A DNA stretch of 64,000 bases, from assembly GCF_002886045.1 (NCBI RefSeq), contig NZ_CP025791.1, positions 4,107,001-4,171,000 of the forward strand, read 5' to 3'. A program made the translations under genes and the position numbers. The DNA is from Flavivirga eckloniae. Its GTDB lineage: Bacteria > Bacteroidota > Bacteroidia > Flavobacteriales > Flavobacteriaceae. This document shows positions 33,604 to 43,660 of the stretch, piece by piece. Under the pieces are notes generated by a model that was given only the letters and a program-made list of their open reading frames with translations, did no database searches and was not told where the DNA came from. Numbering within the stretch: position 1 is the first letter of the stretch; the number at the start of each line of letters is the position of its first letter.

Positions 33604-35172
33604 TTAGTTAAAAGTTGGTATGTTTGTGTCGTCAGTTCTAGCGGGTGCAGCAGTAATATCAAAATGTGGTACAACACCAGTTGGATCTATAGTTACACCT
33701 CCAAATGTATATAATTCTTCTTGAATTACCTGCAACTCTGTAGCGGGTACAGGGAAGTGTCTGAAAGTTCCAACTTGTAATTGATTGGTTCTTCTTCTGT
33801 CAAAGAATCCAGATCCACAACCTGAATTGAATAATTCTACATAACGCTCGTAAAAAATAGCATCCATTATTTCCGTTTTGGAAGCTCCGCCTGCTAAAGG
33901 AGGTAATTCACCTCTAGTCACTCTAGAGCTTTCATTAACAGTGCTCACAGCTCCTCCAAGATCATCTAATCTGGCTTGTGCTTCAGCTAATAATAATCTA
34001 TTGTCCTCAAGCATAAATGATTTAAGTTGCTTAGAATCTGACCCGTCTGAAAAGTTATCATCATTAGCATAACGCATACTAATATAGTGGGAAAAATGAA
34101 ACTGACCTCTATCAGGGAAGAAGACAATATTTGATCTAAATTCAAAATCCTTGCCATCTCCAACTCTAGCATCAGGTGTGGTCATTTCTGGGTTATCTAA
34201 AACATCACCAGGTGTGGCTGGATAGAATTCTGGTTGACTAGGATCCAGTAAATTAACAACTCTCATATCTAATCGTCCTCCAAAAGTTCCAAAACCATTT
34301 GGTGATTCGCTAAAAACAAAAACATTACTCCACCAAATTACTCCATTATCTCCTGTTGGCCCAAAATCTTGGGTTATACCATTTTCGGCAAGGGTCTTTA
34401 TAGTGTTCCAGTCAATAGCATTAGTCTCATCAAGATTTCTAGCTGATTGTACAATAAACCGTGCTTTAAAAGAATTAGAGATCTTTATTAATTCCGCACT
34501 TGTTGGCATAATACCATTTATAAAGTTGTCAGTAATTGTAAAGTCGTTACTATTTGCTATAGCGATTGCTGCGTCTAAATCTGTTATGGCTTGTGCAATT
34601 AACTCTTGGTAACCAACAAATGGCAATTTTTGTGAAAGGTCAGTATTCTCATCAACAATAAAACCTTTTTCAAAAAGTAATCCTAAATAACCATAGGATA
34701 GACCTCTTAAAAAATGTGCAGAAGCCTTAACCTGAGGCGTTCTGTCTACACCGCTTTCAATCCATTCAATACCGTCGTTATTTATGGCGCCTAAAACATC
34801 GTTTGCAGACGAGATAGATGCATAATTACCTTGCCATGGTTGTTCAACAACGTTTGCGTCTGCCCAAGAAGCAGCATTAAGTATCGGGTTTCTTGGCTCC
34901 CATGATAAAGATCTCATCCCATAGTTACCCCAAGAAGCAGTTCCATGATCACCGGCAACCGCCAAAGCTGCATATGTATCTCTATTATTGGCTTGCCACC
35001 AGGTTGTATAGCCGCCTCCTACAACTGCATTTAAATCAGAACCGACAGATAGTACCTGTTGTGTATCTGGATTGTTAAGGTTTTTAACAGCATCCATTTC
35101 ACCAGAACATGATATAAACATGAGTATAAAACTCATACATATAATAATATTGTTAAATTTTAATATTTTCAT
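33604..35172 (-). CDS. SusD/RagB family lipoprotein (pair 2)
   Basis: 522-aa lipoprotein with signal ending FISC at about residue 22, followed by SGEMDAVKNLNNPDTQQ. The SusD-like helical core is seen in FLRGLSYGYLGLLFEKGF and AELIKISNSFKARFIVQSARNL, with the C-terminal end LLLAEAQARLDDLGG, YERYVELFNSGCGSGFFDRRR. It lids the SusC transporter encoded upstream across 11 bases. It is only distantly related to the SusD of pair 1, although the flanking terminator and rlmB remnant look duplicated. Substrate unknown. Confidence 0.88.
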   Translation of the reverse strand: MKILKFNNIIICMSFILMFISCSGEMDAVKNLNNPDTQQVLSVGSDLNAVVGGGYTTWWQANNRDTYAALAVAGDHGTASWGNYGMRSLSWEPRNPILNAASWADANVVEQPWQGNYASISSANDVLGAINNDGIEWIESGVDRTPQVKASAHFLRGLSYGYLGLLFEKGFIVDENTDLSQKLPFVGYQELIAQAITDLDAAIAIANSNDFTITDNFINGIMPTSAELIKISNSFKARFIVQSARNLDETNAIDWNTIKTLAENGITQDFGPTGDNGVIWWSNVFVFSESPNGFGTFGGRLDMRVVNLLDPSQPEFYPATPGDVLDNPEMTTPDARVGDGKDFEFRSNIVFFPDRGQFHFSHYISMRYANDDNFSDGSDSKQLKSFMLEDNRLLLAEAQARLDDLGGAVSTVNESSRVTRGELPPLAGGASKTEIMDAIFYERYVELFNSGCGSGFFDRRRTNQLQVGTFRHFPVPATELQVIQEELYTFGGVTIDPTGVVPHFDITAAPARTDDTNIPTFN

Positions 35173-35183
35173 TTTGTTTTTTT

Positions 35184-38100
35184 TTAAAAGTTTAATTGTA
35201 TAGAAAAGCTATACGATCTAGTAGTAGGATAAGGAAAGTTATCTACCTTAAATACATTAGGGTCACCACCAGGCGTATTTGCATCATTACCAAGACCATT
35301 AGTATCTCTACTGGTTAAGTCTGATCTACCTGCTTCAGCTTGATTAGTAATTTCAGGATCGAAACCAGTATAGTCAGTCCATGTAATTAAGTTTCTTCCT
35401 ATGAATCCTATTCTCATTCTCTCTATAAAGTTACCAATGTTCCCCATCTTTTCACCGTCAAGTGTATAGTAGAGAGAAAGTTCTCTCAGTTTTACAAACG
35501 AACCATCTTCTATAAAACCAGAACTTGGATTCCCTGTATTGTATAGTCCTGCATAGAAAGCAGCTGGAACTTGTGAATTTGCAGAAACAGCATGTCTTGT
35601 ATCACGATATAACCATTGATTGGTTCTATTATAAATGTCACCACCTTGTTTCCAATCAAACAGTGTGTATAATGATAAATTTTTATATTTTAAAGTGGTA
35701 TTTATACCCATTCTAAAATCTGGAGTAATATCACCAATCACAAAAAATGCGTTACCTTCATCATCAACTCTCGCTACAGGGGTCGATCCAGTTGCCGCAT
35801 CAACCACATAACCCTCAGCATTTACTTGGTAATCATTAGGATCAAGACCGGCTGGCAAATCTGATAAAGATCTAATAAAATCAGAACCATACATAATACC
35901 AAAGTTTTGGCCTTCTTCTACTCTAAAGAAGGTTGTGTTCTGAGTTCCTGGTCCAGTGAGGTATGATGGTACATCTAGGCGAGTAATTTCTTGTTTAGAT
36001 TTATCCCAAACTATGCCCAAATTCCATGAGAAGTCATTATTTCTAATAATATCATAGTTTAAAGAAGCTTCAAGAGTTGTACCTTCTATTTCTCCAGCAT
36101 TTCTCCACTGAGAACCAAAACCTGTAGCCGCTGATAATGGTACATTAAGAATTTGATCATCAGTTATAGCTTTAACATAGTTAAATTCAAAATTAAAGCG
36201 ATCTAAGAAATCTATATTAATACCTAATTCCATCTCACCTGTTTTTGCAGGTTTTAATTCGTTATTACCTATAGTAGATTTAGTAGCTGCTCCATTTCTT
36301 AATGTAAATGTTTCAAAACGCATTTCATAAGTTGGTCTAATACCAGCCGTACCGTAAGATGCTCTTAGTTTTAATTCTTGAACACCTGGAATCTCGAAGT
36401 CCTCTGTTAATCTATAAGCTAAACTTGCTCTAAAGTAATTGGCCCATCTGGTGTCAGGTCCAAATAAAGAAGATCCTTCTCGTCTTACAACCCCACTAAA
36501 AATATATTTCTTTTTGTAATCAATATCAGCAATTGCAAAATAACTATCAGAGATGATAGTCTGAGATTCAGAAGCTAGAGCGGGTCTGTCTTTTATGTTA
36601 TCTAATGAACGAATATCAGACACTGCCAAATTATACCCTTCTGAATTATTAAAAGTACTATTATACCTTTCATTTAAGTAACTTAATCTTAAGTTTAAAT
36701 TAAAAGCGTCATCTTCACCAAATGCCTTAGAAAATAAAGCATTGAATCTTATATTTTGTGCACGGCCGTTGAAATTGGATCTTTGAATAAATCCTATATT
36801 TTGAGCTTGCCCATCAGGACTATCAGATAAGTAGCCTTTTGGTATATAGTTTTCAAAGGTGTTGTTTTCGTAGTCGTAAGAATATGAGCCGTTTAAAGTT
36901 AGCCATGGCATAACTTCATAATCTAACGCCACATTACCTAAAACTCTATTTCTTCGTTCTTCTCTGTCATTATTAGCCAAAGAATAAAGTGGATTTCTGT
37001 TATTACCATCAATAGTATCAAAATCATAATTGTAAGGCGAGCCATCTTCTTCATTAGGAGCTAACATATCATGTATTGGCTCTGTCATTAATGTAGCGAA
37101 AAGAGCATTTAATGTAGAGCCAGAATTAATTCCAGCATCTCTACTTGAATTACCATAAAAAAGGGAGGTTTTCACGTTTAATTTCTCAGATAATTTACTA
37201 TCTAAATTTAATCTAAAATTATCTCTTCTGTAGTTATCAACTTCTTTAATAATTCCTTCATCATCAAGTCTTGAATAAGAGAATAAATATCTAGCAGTTT
37301 CACCTCCTCCATTTATAGAAGCAAAATGACTGTTGAAATGACCAGTTTGAAAGACTCTATCTTGATTATCATATAAGGTGCTACCAGCTGGATATGGATT
37401 ATCAGCAAACCCATCTGGATCAAGTTGTCTTGAACCTGTTGATAAATCAAAATTAGAACCATCAGGAAGCATTAAGAACTTATGTGTTGTCGCCAAGTCA
37501 TATTCAGAATTCACATTTCTCCAACCAAGTTCTGATCTGTAGGTAACATTAACTTTGTCACTGTATTTACCGCGTTTAGAAAATATTTGGATAACACCAT
37601 TTGCTGCTCGAGATCCATATAATGAAGCTCCCGCTGCACCTTTAGCTACCTCAATACGGTCAATGTCTTCCGTGTTGATGTCTGCAAGTCCTCCTTCTAA
37701 AATTACTCCATCTAATATAATTAGAGGGTTTTGACCTGTAGCTATTGAATTAGCCGTTCTTAATTGGATACTGACATCACTACCTGGCTGTCCTCCAGAA
37801 GGAGAAATGTTTAGACCTGATATTTTACCTTGAAGTGCTTGACCCGCCGATGTGGCTGGAACATTATCTAAAAGCTCATTGTTTACTTGTCCTAAAGCAA
37901 AACTCAATTCTTTAATGGATCTACCTTTTGCGGTACCCGTAACAATTACTTCTTGTAAGGATTCAGCATCTTCTATTAGTGTAATATCTATTGTATTTGA
38001 AGCTCCAATTATAATTTCTTTGGTTGAATACCCTACAAAACTAAAGACAAGAGATTGCCCTTGAGAAGCTCTAATAGAATATCTACCATCAAAATTGGAT

Positions 38101-38261
38101 GAGGTACCGGTCTTTGTACCTTTAACTAAGACACTTGCTCCAGGGAGTGGGAGGCCAGATTCATCTGAAATCACACCTGAAATTGTCTTTTCTTGTGCAA
38201 ACGCGAGTTGCACAGCTAACGCTAGAAAAAGCGTTAGCATAACACTAAACTTTGTTTTCAT
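35184..38261 (-). CDS. SusC/RagA family TonB-linked outer-membrane protein (pair 2)
   Basis: 1025-aa transporter with signal peptide, carboxypeptidase-D-like domain (SGVISDESGLPLPGASVLVK), plug (GAAGASLYGSRAANGVIQIFSKRG) and barrel ending SFSIQLNF. Start ATG at 38261 opens the signal; a frame extension to 38315 is rejected. The 5' leader TATAATTATTTTGAATTAG and the first 100 codons are shared with the two other SusC genes. A 9-bp hairpin in the coding strand lies at 38215-38238. Forms a two-gene unit with the downstream susD. Substrate unknown. Confidence 0.93.
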   Translation of the reverse strand: MKTKFSVMLTLFLALAVQLAFAQEKTISGVISDESGLPLPGASVLVKGTKTGTSSNFDGRYSIRASQGQSLVFSFVGYSTKEIIIGASNTIDITLIEDAESLQEVIVTGTAKGRSIKELSFALGQVNNELLDNVPATSAGQALQGKISGLNISPSGGQPGSDVSIQLRTANSIATGQNPLIILDGVILEGGLADINTEDIDRIEVAKGAAGASLYGSRAANGVIQIFSKRGKYSDKVNVTYRSELGWRNVNSEYDLATTHKFLMLPDGSNFDLSTGSRQLDPDGFADNPYPAGSTLYDNQDRVFQTGHFNSHFASINGGGETARYLFSYSRLDDEGIIKEVDNYRRDNFRLNLDSKLSEKLNVKTSLFYGNSSRDAGINSGSTLNALFATLMTEPIHDMLAPNEEDGSPYNYDFDTIDGNNRNPLYSLANNDREERRNRVLGNVALDYEVMPWLTLNGSYSYDYENNTFENYIPKGYLSDSPDGQAQNIGFIQRSNFNGRAQNIRFNALFSKAFGEDDAFNLNLRLSYLNERYNSTFNNSEGYNLAVSDIRSLDNIKDRPALASESQTIISDSYFAIADIDYKKKYIFSGVVRREGSSLFGPDTRWANYFRASLAYRLTEDFEIPGVQELKLRASYGTAGIRPTYEMRFETFTLRNGAATKSTIGNNELKPAKTGEMELGINIDFLDRFNFEFNYVKAITDDQILNVPLSAATGFGSQWRNAGEIEGTTLEASLNYDIIRNNDFSWNLGIVWDKSKQEITRLDVPSYLTGPGTQNTTFFRVEEGQNFGIMYGSDFIRSLSDLPAGLDPNDYQVNAEGYVVDAATGSTPVARVDDEGNAFFVIGDITPDFRMGINTTLKYKNLSLYTLFDWKQGGDIYNRTNQWLYRDTRHAVSANSQVPAAFYAGLYNTGNPSSGFIEDGSFVKLRELSLYYTLDGEKMGNIGNFIERMRIGFIGRNLITWTDYTGFDPEITNQAEAGRSDLTSRDTNGLGNDANTPGGDPNVFKVDNFPYPTTRSYSFSIQLNF
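38215..38238 (-). promoter_or_regulatory. Hairpin in the signal-peptide coding region of susC 2
   Basis: GCTAACGCT (38215-38223) and AGCGTTAGC (38230-38238) form a perfect 9-bp stem with a 6-base loop in the mRNA. The homologous places in the other susC genes keep the hairpin: AACGC/GCGTT in susC 1 (33275-33292) and AACACT/AGTGTT in susC 3 (43402-43419). One base pair changes from G-C to A-T on both sides. A candidate RNA-level control element. Confidence 0.45.
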
Positions 38262-38682
38262 TATATAATTATTTTGAATTAGTCGGTTATAAAAGTCATA
38301 AAAAATTAGATACAAAACAACTAAAATTATTAAAAGTTTAATGTTTTGTGATTTAACGTGGGAAATTGTTTCTAAAATAAGAAGTATTGTGATAAAAGAA
38401 TAATAATCATTAAACAGGTTTTTTTGAGACGATATTTAGGATTGTTTTAACTTAAATTAAAACTTTTTTTATATAAGCAAGAGGCGGCTGTCTTTGTGTA
38501 TGGGTTAAGAGAGCTACAATTGTTAAAGTGCCGGGGTGTAGACCTCAAAAGTGAGTTTAAAATTATGCCAAATTTGTTGTTTTGTTTTAACCTAATTGAT
38601 AGTTAATATTGGTTTTGGTAATTTGGCAAACTATACTGTAAAAAACTTTTGAGGCCTTTTTTGGTGTTATTGAGGTGCTGTT
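38262..38682. other. 421-base spacer between susC 2 and susD 3
   Basis: The left 80 bases are the conserved susC leader. A 112-base imperfect palindrome at 38543-38654 fills the right part and is listed separately. In between, about 38340-38540, I see no gene, no TAnnTTTG box and no heptad array. Confidence 0.6.
38543..38654. repeat. 112-bp imperfect palindrome, MITE-like
   Basis: CCTCAAAAGT (38543-38552) pairs with ACTTTTGAGG (38645-38654), and GCCAAATT (38567-38574) pairs with AATTTGGC (38620-38627). The interior is unpaired. The two halves are similar along about 40 bases with small gaps. It lies after susD 3 on the minus strand, and a T-run follows the right arm on the plus strand. It could be a transcription terminator structure or a small transposon relic; no target duplication was found. 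Confidence 0.5.
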
Positions 38683-40116
38683 TTAAAACTTATCCCAGAA
38701 TAATTTTGTTTCTGGTAAGTCTCCTCCGATTGCAGATGATGCAGCCGAATAATTAGCAGCATTAACAGTTTGCTCTACAATTGGATATGTATATCTATTC
38801 GGAAATCCAGATACAGCTTCTGCTGGTGTTGCCAATACTGGATAATCCATTGTTCTAATGGATGTCCATGCTTCTGGGCCTCTGTTAAATAACGAGATCC
38901 ATCTTTGAGTGCCTATAACTTGCTTCCAGGTTTGAGTTCCTGTTAATGTATTATAATCAACCGAAGGCTGTGCTAGATAAGTATTAGCATCTGCAGTGCT
39001 TCCTCCCCATTCGTTTATAGAAGCTCTAATGCCATTAGTATAATGATTAGCAGCTGTGTCTCCTGTATCATAGCCTCTTTCAGCACCTTCTGCTAATAGA
39101 AATTGCACTTCTGAATATGTCATTATAACACCAGGGGCGTCAGCAGCTACAATCTGTTCTGATAAATGAGAGTGACTGGCATAAGACGAAGTGCTTCCTA
39201 TCTTTCCACCAACGTATATGCCTCCAACTGTAGTAAACCATAAAGGTCTTCTTGGATCGTTAAGTGTGTTCATTATATCTATTAAGGTCTCTCCGGCAAC
39301 AAAATCGTTTCGTCCGCTAAGCACTACATTGGCGTGTACCGGATGGGTGTTAGGGGCAGAGGGTAAGTAGTGCATATGAGCATTTTCTTCACTATTGGTA
39401 ATAATTCCACTAGCTATGGCAGATTCTACTGTTGTTTTGGCGAATGCATCGTCAGTATCCGCCAGAAGCATTCCCATTCTTAGCTTTAAGGAGTTAGCAA
39501 ACTTTTTCCAACTAGCAACATCTCCTTTATAGATGTTGTCGCCAGCAATAAAACTTTTTTTGCTGGTGTCTAAAGCTTCAATTGCAGTGGTTAATCTTGC
39601 AATTAAGTCTTTATAAATAGTTATGCCATCATCATAAGCGGGCGTTAAAATATCTATATTTAAAGATTCAGAATATGGAATGTTGCCAAAAGTTTCAACT
39701 AAATGACTATAGGCATACACTTTCATGATTTCGATAATCATCAACTTATTGTTTGTGTATTCGTCTTCCGGACTAAAATAAAATGTCTCGACAATTATCT
39801 TGCCGGCTTCATCTAAATCCTTTAATGCATCTCTGTAAATGGCACTCCAAAGATTTTCAGGAATCGTTCTGGTTACCTGATCGTAATTGCTTTCATCTGT
39901 ATATGTGGTTTCTTGTAAAAACTGAGCCCAAAGCTTCGTGTTGTTTTCATTTACATTTATTTGCACAATTTGATCAACTAGGGCTTTTTGAGCTCCAGTA
40001 AAAAGTGATTCTCCAGAAACGGTTTCGGGGTCTTTATTGTTTTTGTTTAAATCCTCTAAGTTGCTGGAACACGACACCATTAAAAATGCTATCGCAATGA
40101 TATATATGTTTTTCAT
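38683..40116 (-). CDS. SusD-like lipoprotein, SusD_2 type (pair 3)
   Basis: 477-aa lipoprotein: signal ending LMVSC (Cys at about residue 16), then SSNLEDLNKNNKDPETV, the start typical of SusD_2-type proteins. Features include LWAQFLQETTYTDESNYD, the core VASWKKFANSLKLRMGMLL and the C-terminal end FNRGPEAWTSIRTMDYP. This subfamily differs from the SusD proteins of pairs 1 and 2. It lids the SusC encoded 11 bases upstream. Substrate unknown. The 112-base palindrome follows it. Confidence 0.88.
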   Translation of the reverse strand: MKNIYIIAIAFLMVSCSSNLEDLNKNNKDPETVSGESLFTGAQKALVDQIVQINVNENNTKLWAQFLQETTYTDESNYDQVTRTIPENLWSAIYRDALKDLDEAGKIIVETFYFSPEDEYTNNKLMIIEIMKVYAYSHLVETFGNIPYSESLNIDILTPAYDDGITIYKDLIARLTTAIEALDTSKKSFIAGDNIYKGDVASWKKFANSLKLRMGMLLADTDDAFAKTTVESAIASGIITNSEENAHMHYLPSAPNTHPVHANVVLSGRNDFVAGETLIDIMNTLNDPRRPLWFTTVGGIYVGGKIGSTSSYASHSHLSEQIVAADAPGVIMTYSEVQFLLAEGAERGYDTGDTAANHYTNGIRASINEWGGSTADANTYLAQPSVDYNTLTGTQTWKQVIGTQRWISLFNRGPEAWTSIRTMDYPVLATPAEAVSGFPNRYTYPIVEQTVNAANYSAASSAIGGDLPETKLFWDKF

Positions 40117-40127
40117 GGTTTAAGTTT

Positions 40128-43100
40128 TTAGAATTGTAGTTTAATATTTATTCCAATATCTCTCGTAGTTGGAAGCGATCCTGTTGTGTAACCTTGTAAG
40201 TTTCCTGCTCCCAGTCCGGATTCCGGATCGGCATGTGGTAGGTCTTTATCAATGATCCATAGATTGGAACCTACTAGGCTAAACGAAGCTCCGGTAATAA
40301 ACCAATCTTTAACTAGATTTTCAGGTACATTATATGTAAGCGCTACTTCTCTTAACTTTACATATCCTGCGTCATATGAAAAAGCTCTGTCCGGTAAACC
40401 TCTTCTGTATCCCCATGCTCCAAATCTATCGGTTCTAATACGTGTTTGGTTTACAGAGCCATCAGGATTTACACCTTGATTGATAAAACCTCCACTATCT
40501 GCTCCATAGTTTTCTGGGGTTCCGGTAATTGGGTTTCTAACAGGGTTACCCAGGTCGTTAATAAAGGATGTCTCTGCTGGTAATCCGGTTGCAAGACCGT
40601 AGTATTGATCAAGAGACCATATGCTTCCGCCTTTTTGGATATCGATTAAAAAGCTTAACGAAAGGTTTTTGTAAATAAAGTTGTTACTAATACCCATTTG
40701 CCAATCCGGGTTAGAATCACCAATAACATGATCTGATGTAGATGTTTTTAAATATTGCCCGCTTACTGGATCAATAAGTCGCTCACTGGCTTTGGGGTTA
40801 TCTGGATTTAGGTAGGTATAGTCTGAACCATAAATAACGCCATAAGGTTTACCAACTTCAGCATTAATTGTGATACCGCCTTGAAAACTTCCTAGCTGTA
40901 AGGTTTGTAAACCTTCGGCAAGTGATAGAACCTTATTTCTGTTTCTCGTCCAGTTTACATTGACGTTCCATGTAAAGTTGTCATTTTTTATGGGGGTTCC
41001 AGATAAGGTCATCTCTATTCCTTTGTTTTCTATTTCACCAGCGTTAATTTTTTTATATAAAAAACCTGTTGCTTCTGAAACTCTCACACCGGCAATTTGA
41101 TCAATGGATTTGGAGTGATAATAGGTTGCATCTATCCCTAAACGGTTTTGAAAGAAATCCAGCTCAAAGCCAAACTCGTAACTTTTCGTTCGTTCTGGTT
41201 TTAGATTTGGATTGTTTTTTGTGTTGTTTATGGAGGTGCTTGGTGATCCGATAGGAATATTAACATCATAGTAATCTACTAATTGATTAGGTCCGGAAGC
41301 ACCATTTCCAACTTCTGCATAGTTTGTATTGAATTTACCAAAAGTTAACCAATCTACGTCTATTAATTTACTAAAGATGAAACTTCCGGATATTCCGGGA
41401 TAGTAAAAAGAACTATTGTCTTTTGGTAGTGTAGATACATGATCCCTTCTTATGGTTGCATCGATATAGTATGTATCCTGATATCCTAACGAAGCACTGG
41501 CATAAATACCGTCGGTGCCGTTTTTCCATACCGTTTCTACGGGTAAGGCTAATGGGCCTTTACTGTTTTTTAATGTATAAAGACCTGGTACGCCAAGGCC
41601 TCCTTGTGTCGCAGAAGTTAAACGACTAAACTCTCTTCTGTTAATGTTAATACCTAATAAGGCTTTTAAATTAAGGTTGTCATTTAAGTCCTTGTCAATA
41701 TTGAACATTAAATCGTAGTTGGTTTCAGTTGCAGTAATATCTCTTCTCAAGTAACCCGATTCTACAGTGTTTCTTTGAATACTGCCGTCCCTTCCAATTC
41801 CAATACCAAAAGCAGTTGGTACACTTCCTATTTGCCGTCTTTCTTCTTGTAACTCATTGTAGGTGTCGGTGGCAATTCTGCCTGTTATTGTTAACCAGTC
41901 TTTTAAATCGTATGTTAAAGAGGCATTACCTATAAATCTGTTTCTCTCATCTGTTTGATAATTTTCATAACGTGTCCAATATGGGTTGTCCCAGTAAATT
42001 GGAGTTAGGTTACTGGCGCTTTTCGGGTTCCAGGTTACGTTTCTTTTCGTGGCAAAGTATATATCTTTTTGTTGCTGAACATCTACGTTGGTTTGCCACC
42101 ATTGTCTGAAACCTCCAAGTATATTGTCATTATACCCTGTAGAATTTCTACCAAGACCATTTGTTTTAATATAACTAGCGTAGCCTGTTGCATGTAGTTT
42201 TTTATTAAAGTTATGACTTCCGCTCATAGTGAAGTTATGTCTTTTTAGTGAGCTGTTAGGCATTAGTCCCTTTTGATCGAAATTGGTGTAGTTGATTCTG
42301 AACGATCCTTCTTCGCCTGCACCATCTAAAGATACCGAGTTTGTTAAAGTTACTGGTGTTTCGAAAAAAGTTATAGGACCATTTTTAGCATTAATCCATG
42401 GAGTGGCTTTTCTGTAGTTTGGGTTGTCTGGGTCTAAAGCATCCCATTGAAATATTAATAGGTTGGGATCGAATCTGGCACCATAAGAGGCATCTTCTGA
42501 AAAAGGTACAGAAATGTCAAGTAATCCATCTCCATCAATATCAATATTGTTATTCCAATATAAACATTCACAATCACCATAGTAAGGACCGTAACCGCCA
42601 CCGTAATCTTTTTGGTATTTAACAAAAGTACTTTTGTCAATTGATCCAAAGGCAACGCCAGAACTTATGCTAACTCCGTAACCTTTTGATTTTCTACCTT
42701 TCTTAGTTGTGATCATAATAACACCGTTGGCTGCCCGGGATCCGTAAAGGGCAGATGCAGCGGCACCTTTTAAAACGTTTACAGATTCAATGTCATCAGG
42801 ATTAATGTCTGAGGCAGCGTTGCCATAATCGTAACTACCACCACCAGCTTGTTCCTGGCTTCTTGTGTTTGTGTTTCTATTGCTAATGGGTATGCCATCA
42901 ATAACAAACAATGCCTGGTTGTTACCGGTAAGGGAGGTGTTACCTCTAATTAGGACATTGGTGGAGCCGCCCAGATTGTTTGTTCTGGTAATTTTAATAC
43001 CGGAAGCTTTACCAGAAATTGCGTTTGCGAAATTGCCGTTCTTTATAGTGGTAAGTTGTTCTCCCTTAACTTCCTGGGTTGCATATCCTAAAGACTTCTT

Positions 43101-43445
43101 GTCTCTGGAAATACCAAGAGCTGTGATAACCACTTCGTCTAATACAGAAGAATCTTCTTGTAAGACCACGTTTACGGTATTTGAAGAGCTCACAGTGATT
43201 TCCTGGCTAGTGTATCCTACAAAGCTGAATACAAGAATGGCACCTTGATCTACATTAATTGAATACTTTCCATCGAAATTTGTAGAGGTGCCATTAGTTG
43301 TGCCTTTTTCCAGGATAGAAGCACCGGGGAGGGGGAGTCCACTTTCATCGGAGACTTTTCCCGATACTGTCCTTTTTTGTGCAAATACGAGTTGCACGGC
43401 CAACACTAAAAACAGTGTTAGCCTAACGCTAAATTTTCTTTTCAT
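40128..43445 (-). CDS. SusC/RagA family TonB-linked outer-membrane protein (pair 3)
   Basis: 1105-aa transporter, the longest of the three. Signal peptide (MKRKFSVRLTLFLVLAVQLVFAQ, given here as residues 1-23), carboxypeptidase-D-like domain (SGKVSDESGLPLPGASILEKG), plug (AAASALYGSRAANGVIMITTKK) and barrel ending GINIKLQF. Only the leader and first 100 codons match the other susC genes; the barrel is different. A hairpin AACACT/AGTGTT lies in the signal-peptide codons (43402-43419). First gene of the pair with the SusD_2-type lipoprotein. Substrate unknown. Confidence 0.93.
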   Translation of the reverse strand: MKRKFSVRLTLFLVLAVQLVFAQKRTVSGKVSDESGLPLPGASILEKGTTNGTSTNFDGKYSINVDQGAILVFSFVGYTSQEITVSSSNTVNVVLQEDSSVLDEVVITALGISRDKKSLGYATQEVKGEQLTTIKNGNFANAISGKASGIKITRTNNLGGSTNVLIRGNTSLTGNNQALFVIDGIPISNRNTNTRSQEQAGGGSYDYGNAASDINPDDIESVNVLKGAAASALYGSRAANGVIMITTKKGRKSKGYGVSISSGVAFGSIDKSTFVKYQKDYGGGYGPYYGDCECLYWNNNIDIDGDGLLDISVPFSEDASYGARFDPNLLIFQWDALDPDNPNYRKATPWINAKNGPITFFETPVTLTNSVSLDGAGEEGSFRINYTNFDQKGLMPNSSLKRHNFTMSGSHNFNKKLHATGYASYIKTNGLGRNSTGYNDNILGGFRQWWQTNVDVQQQKDIYFATKRNVTWNPKSASNLTPIYWDNPYWTRYENYQTDERNRFIGNASLTYDLKDWLTITGRIATDTYNELQEERRQIGSVPTAFGIGIGRDGSIQRNTVESGYLRRDITATETNYDLMFNIDKDLNDNLNLKALLGININRREFSRLTSATQGGLGVPGLYTLKNSKGPLALPVETVWKNGTDGIYASASLGYQDTYYIDATIRRDHVSTLPKDNSSFYYPGISGSFIFSKLIDVDWLTFGKFNTNYAEVGNGASGPNQLVDYYDVNIPIGSPSTSINNTKNNPNLKPERTKSYEFGFELDFFQNRLGIDATYYHSKSIDQIAGVRVSEATGFLYKKINAGEIENKGIEMTLSGTPIKNDNFTWNVNVNWTRNRNKVLSLAEGLQTLQLGSFQGGITINAEVGKPYGVIYGSDYTYLNPDNPKASERLIDPVSGQYLKTSTSDHVIGDSNPDWQMGISNNFIYKNLSLSFLIDIQKGGSIWSLDQYYGLATGLPAETSFINDLGNPVRNPITGTPENYGADSGGFINQGVNPDGSVNQTRIRTDRFGAWGYRRGLPDRAFSYDAGYVKLREVALTYNVPENLVKDWFITGASFSLVGSNLWIIDKDLPHADPESGLGAGNLQGYTTGSLPTTRDIGINIKLQF

Positions 43446-43660
43446 TTTATAATTATTTTGAATTAGTCATTATAAAAATGAATGATAAAAATTACTCCAA
43501 AGGGATAATAGCTTACCTTAGAGGGATTTAGTAAAAGGAGTAGCTTTTGTTTGTGTGTTAAGGTGTTTAAATGCAGCGTGTTGAGAAATTGGATGCTGTG
43601 ACTTTATTTTGACCTTTGATGAGGTAAGTATGGGTTTTTGTAGGAAAAAGAATAAAAAAT

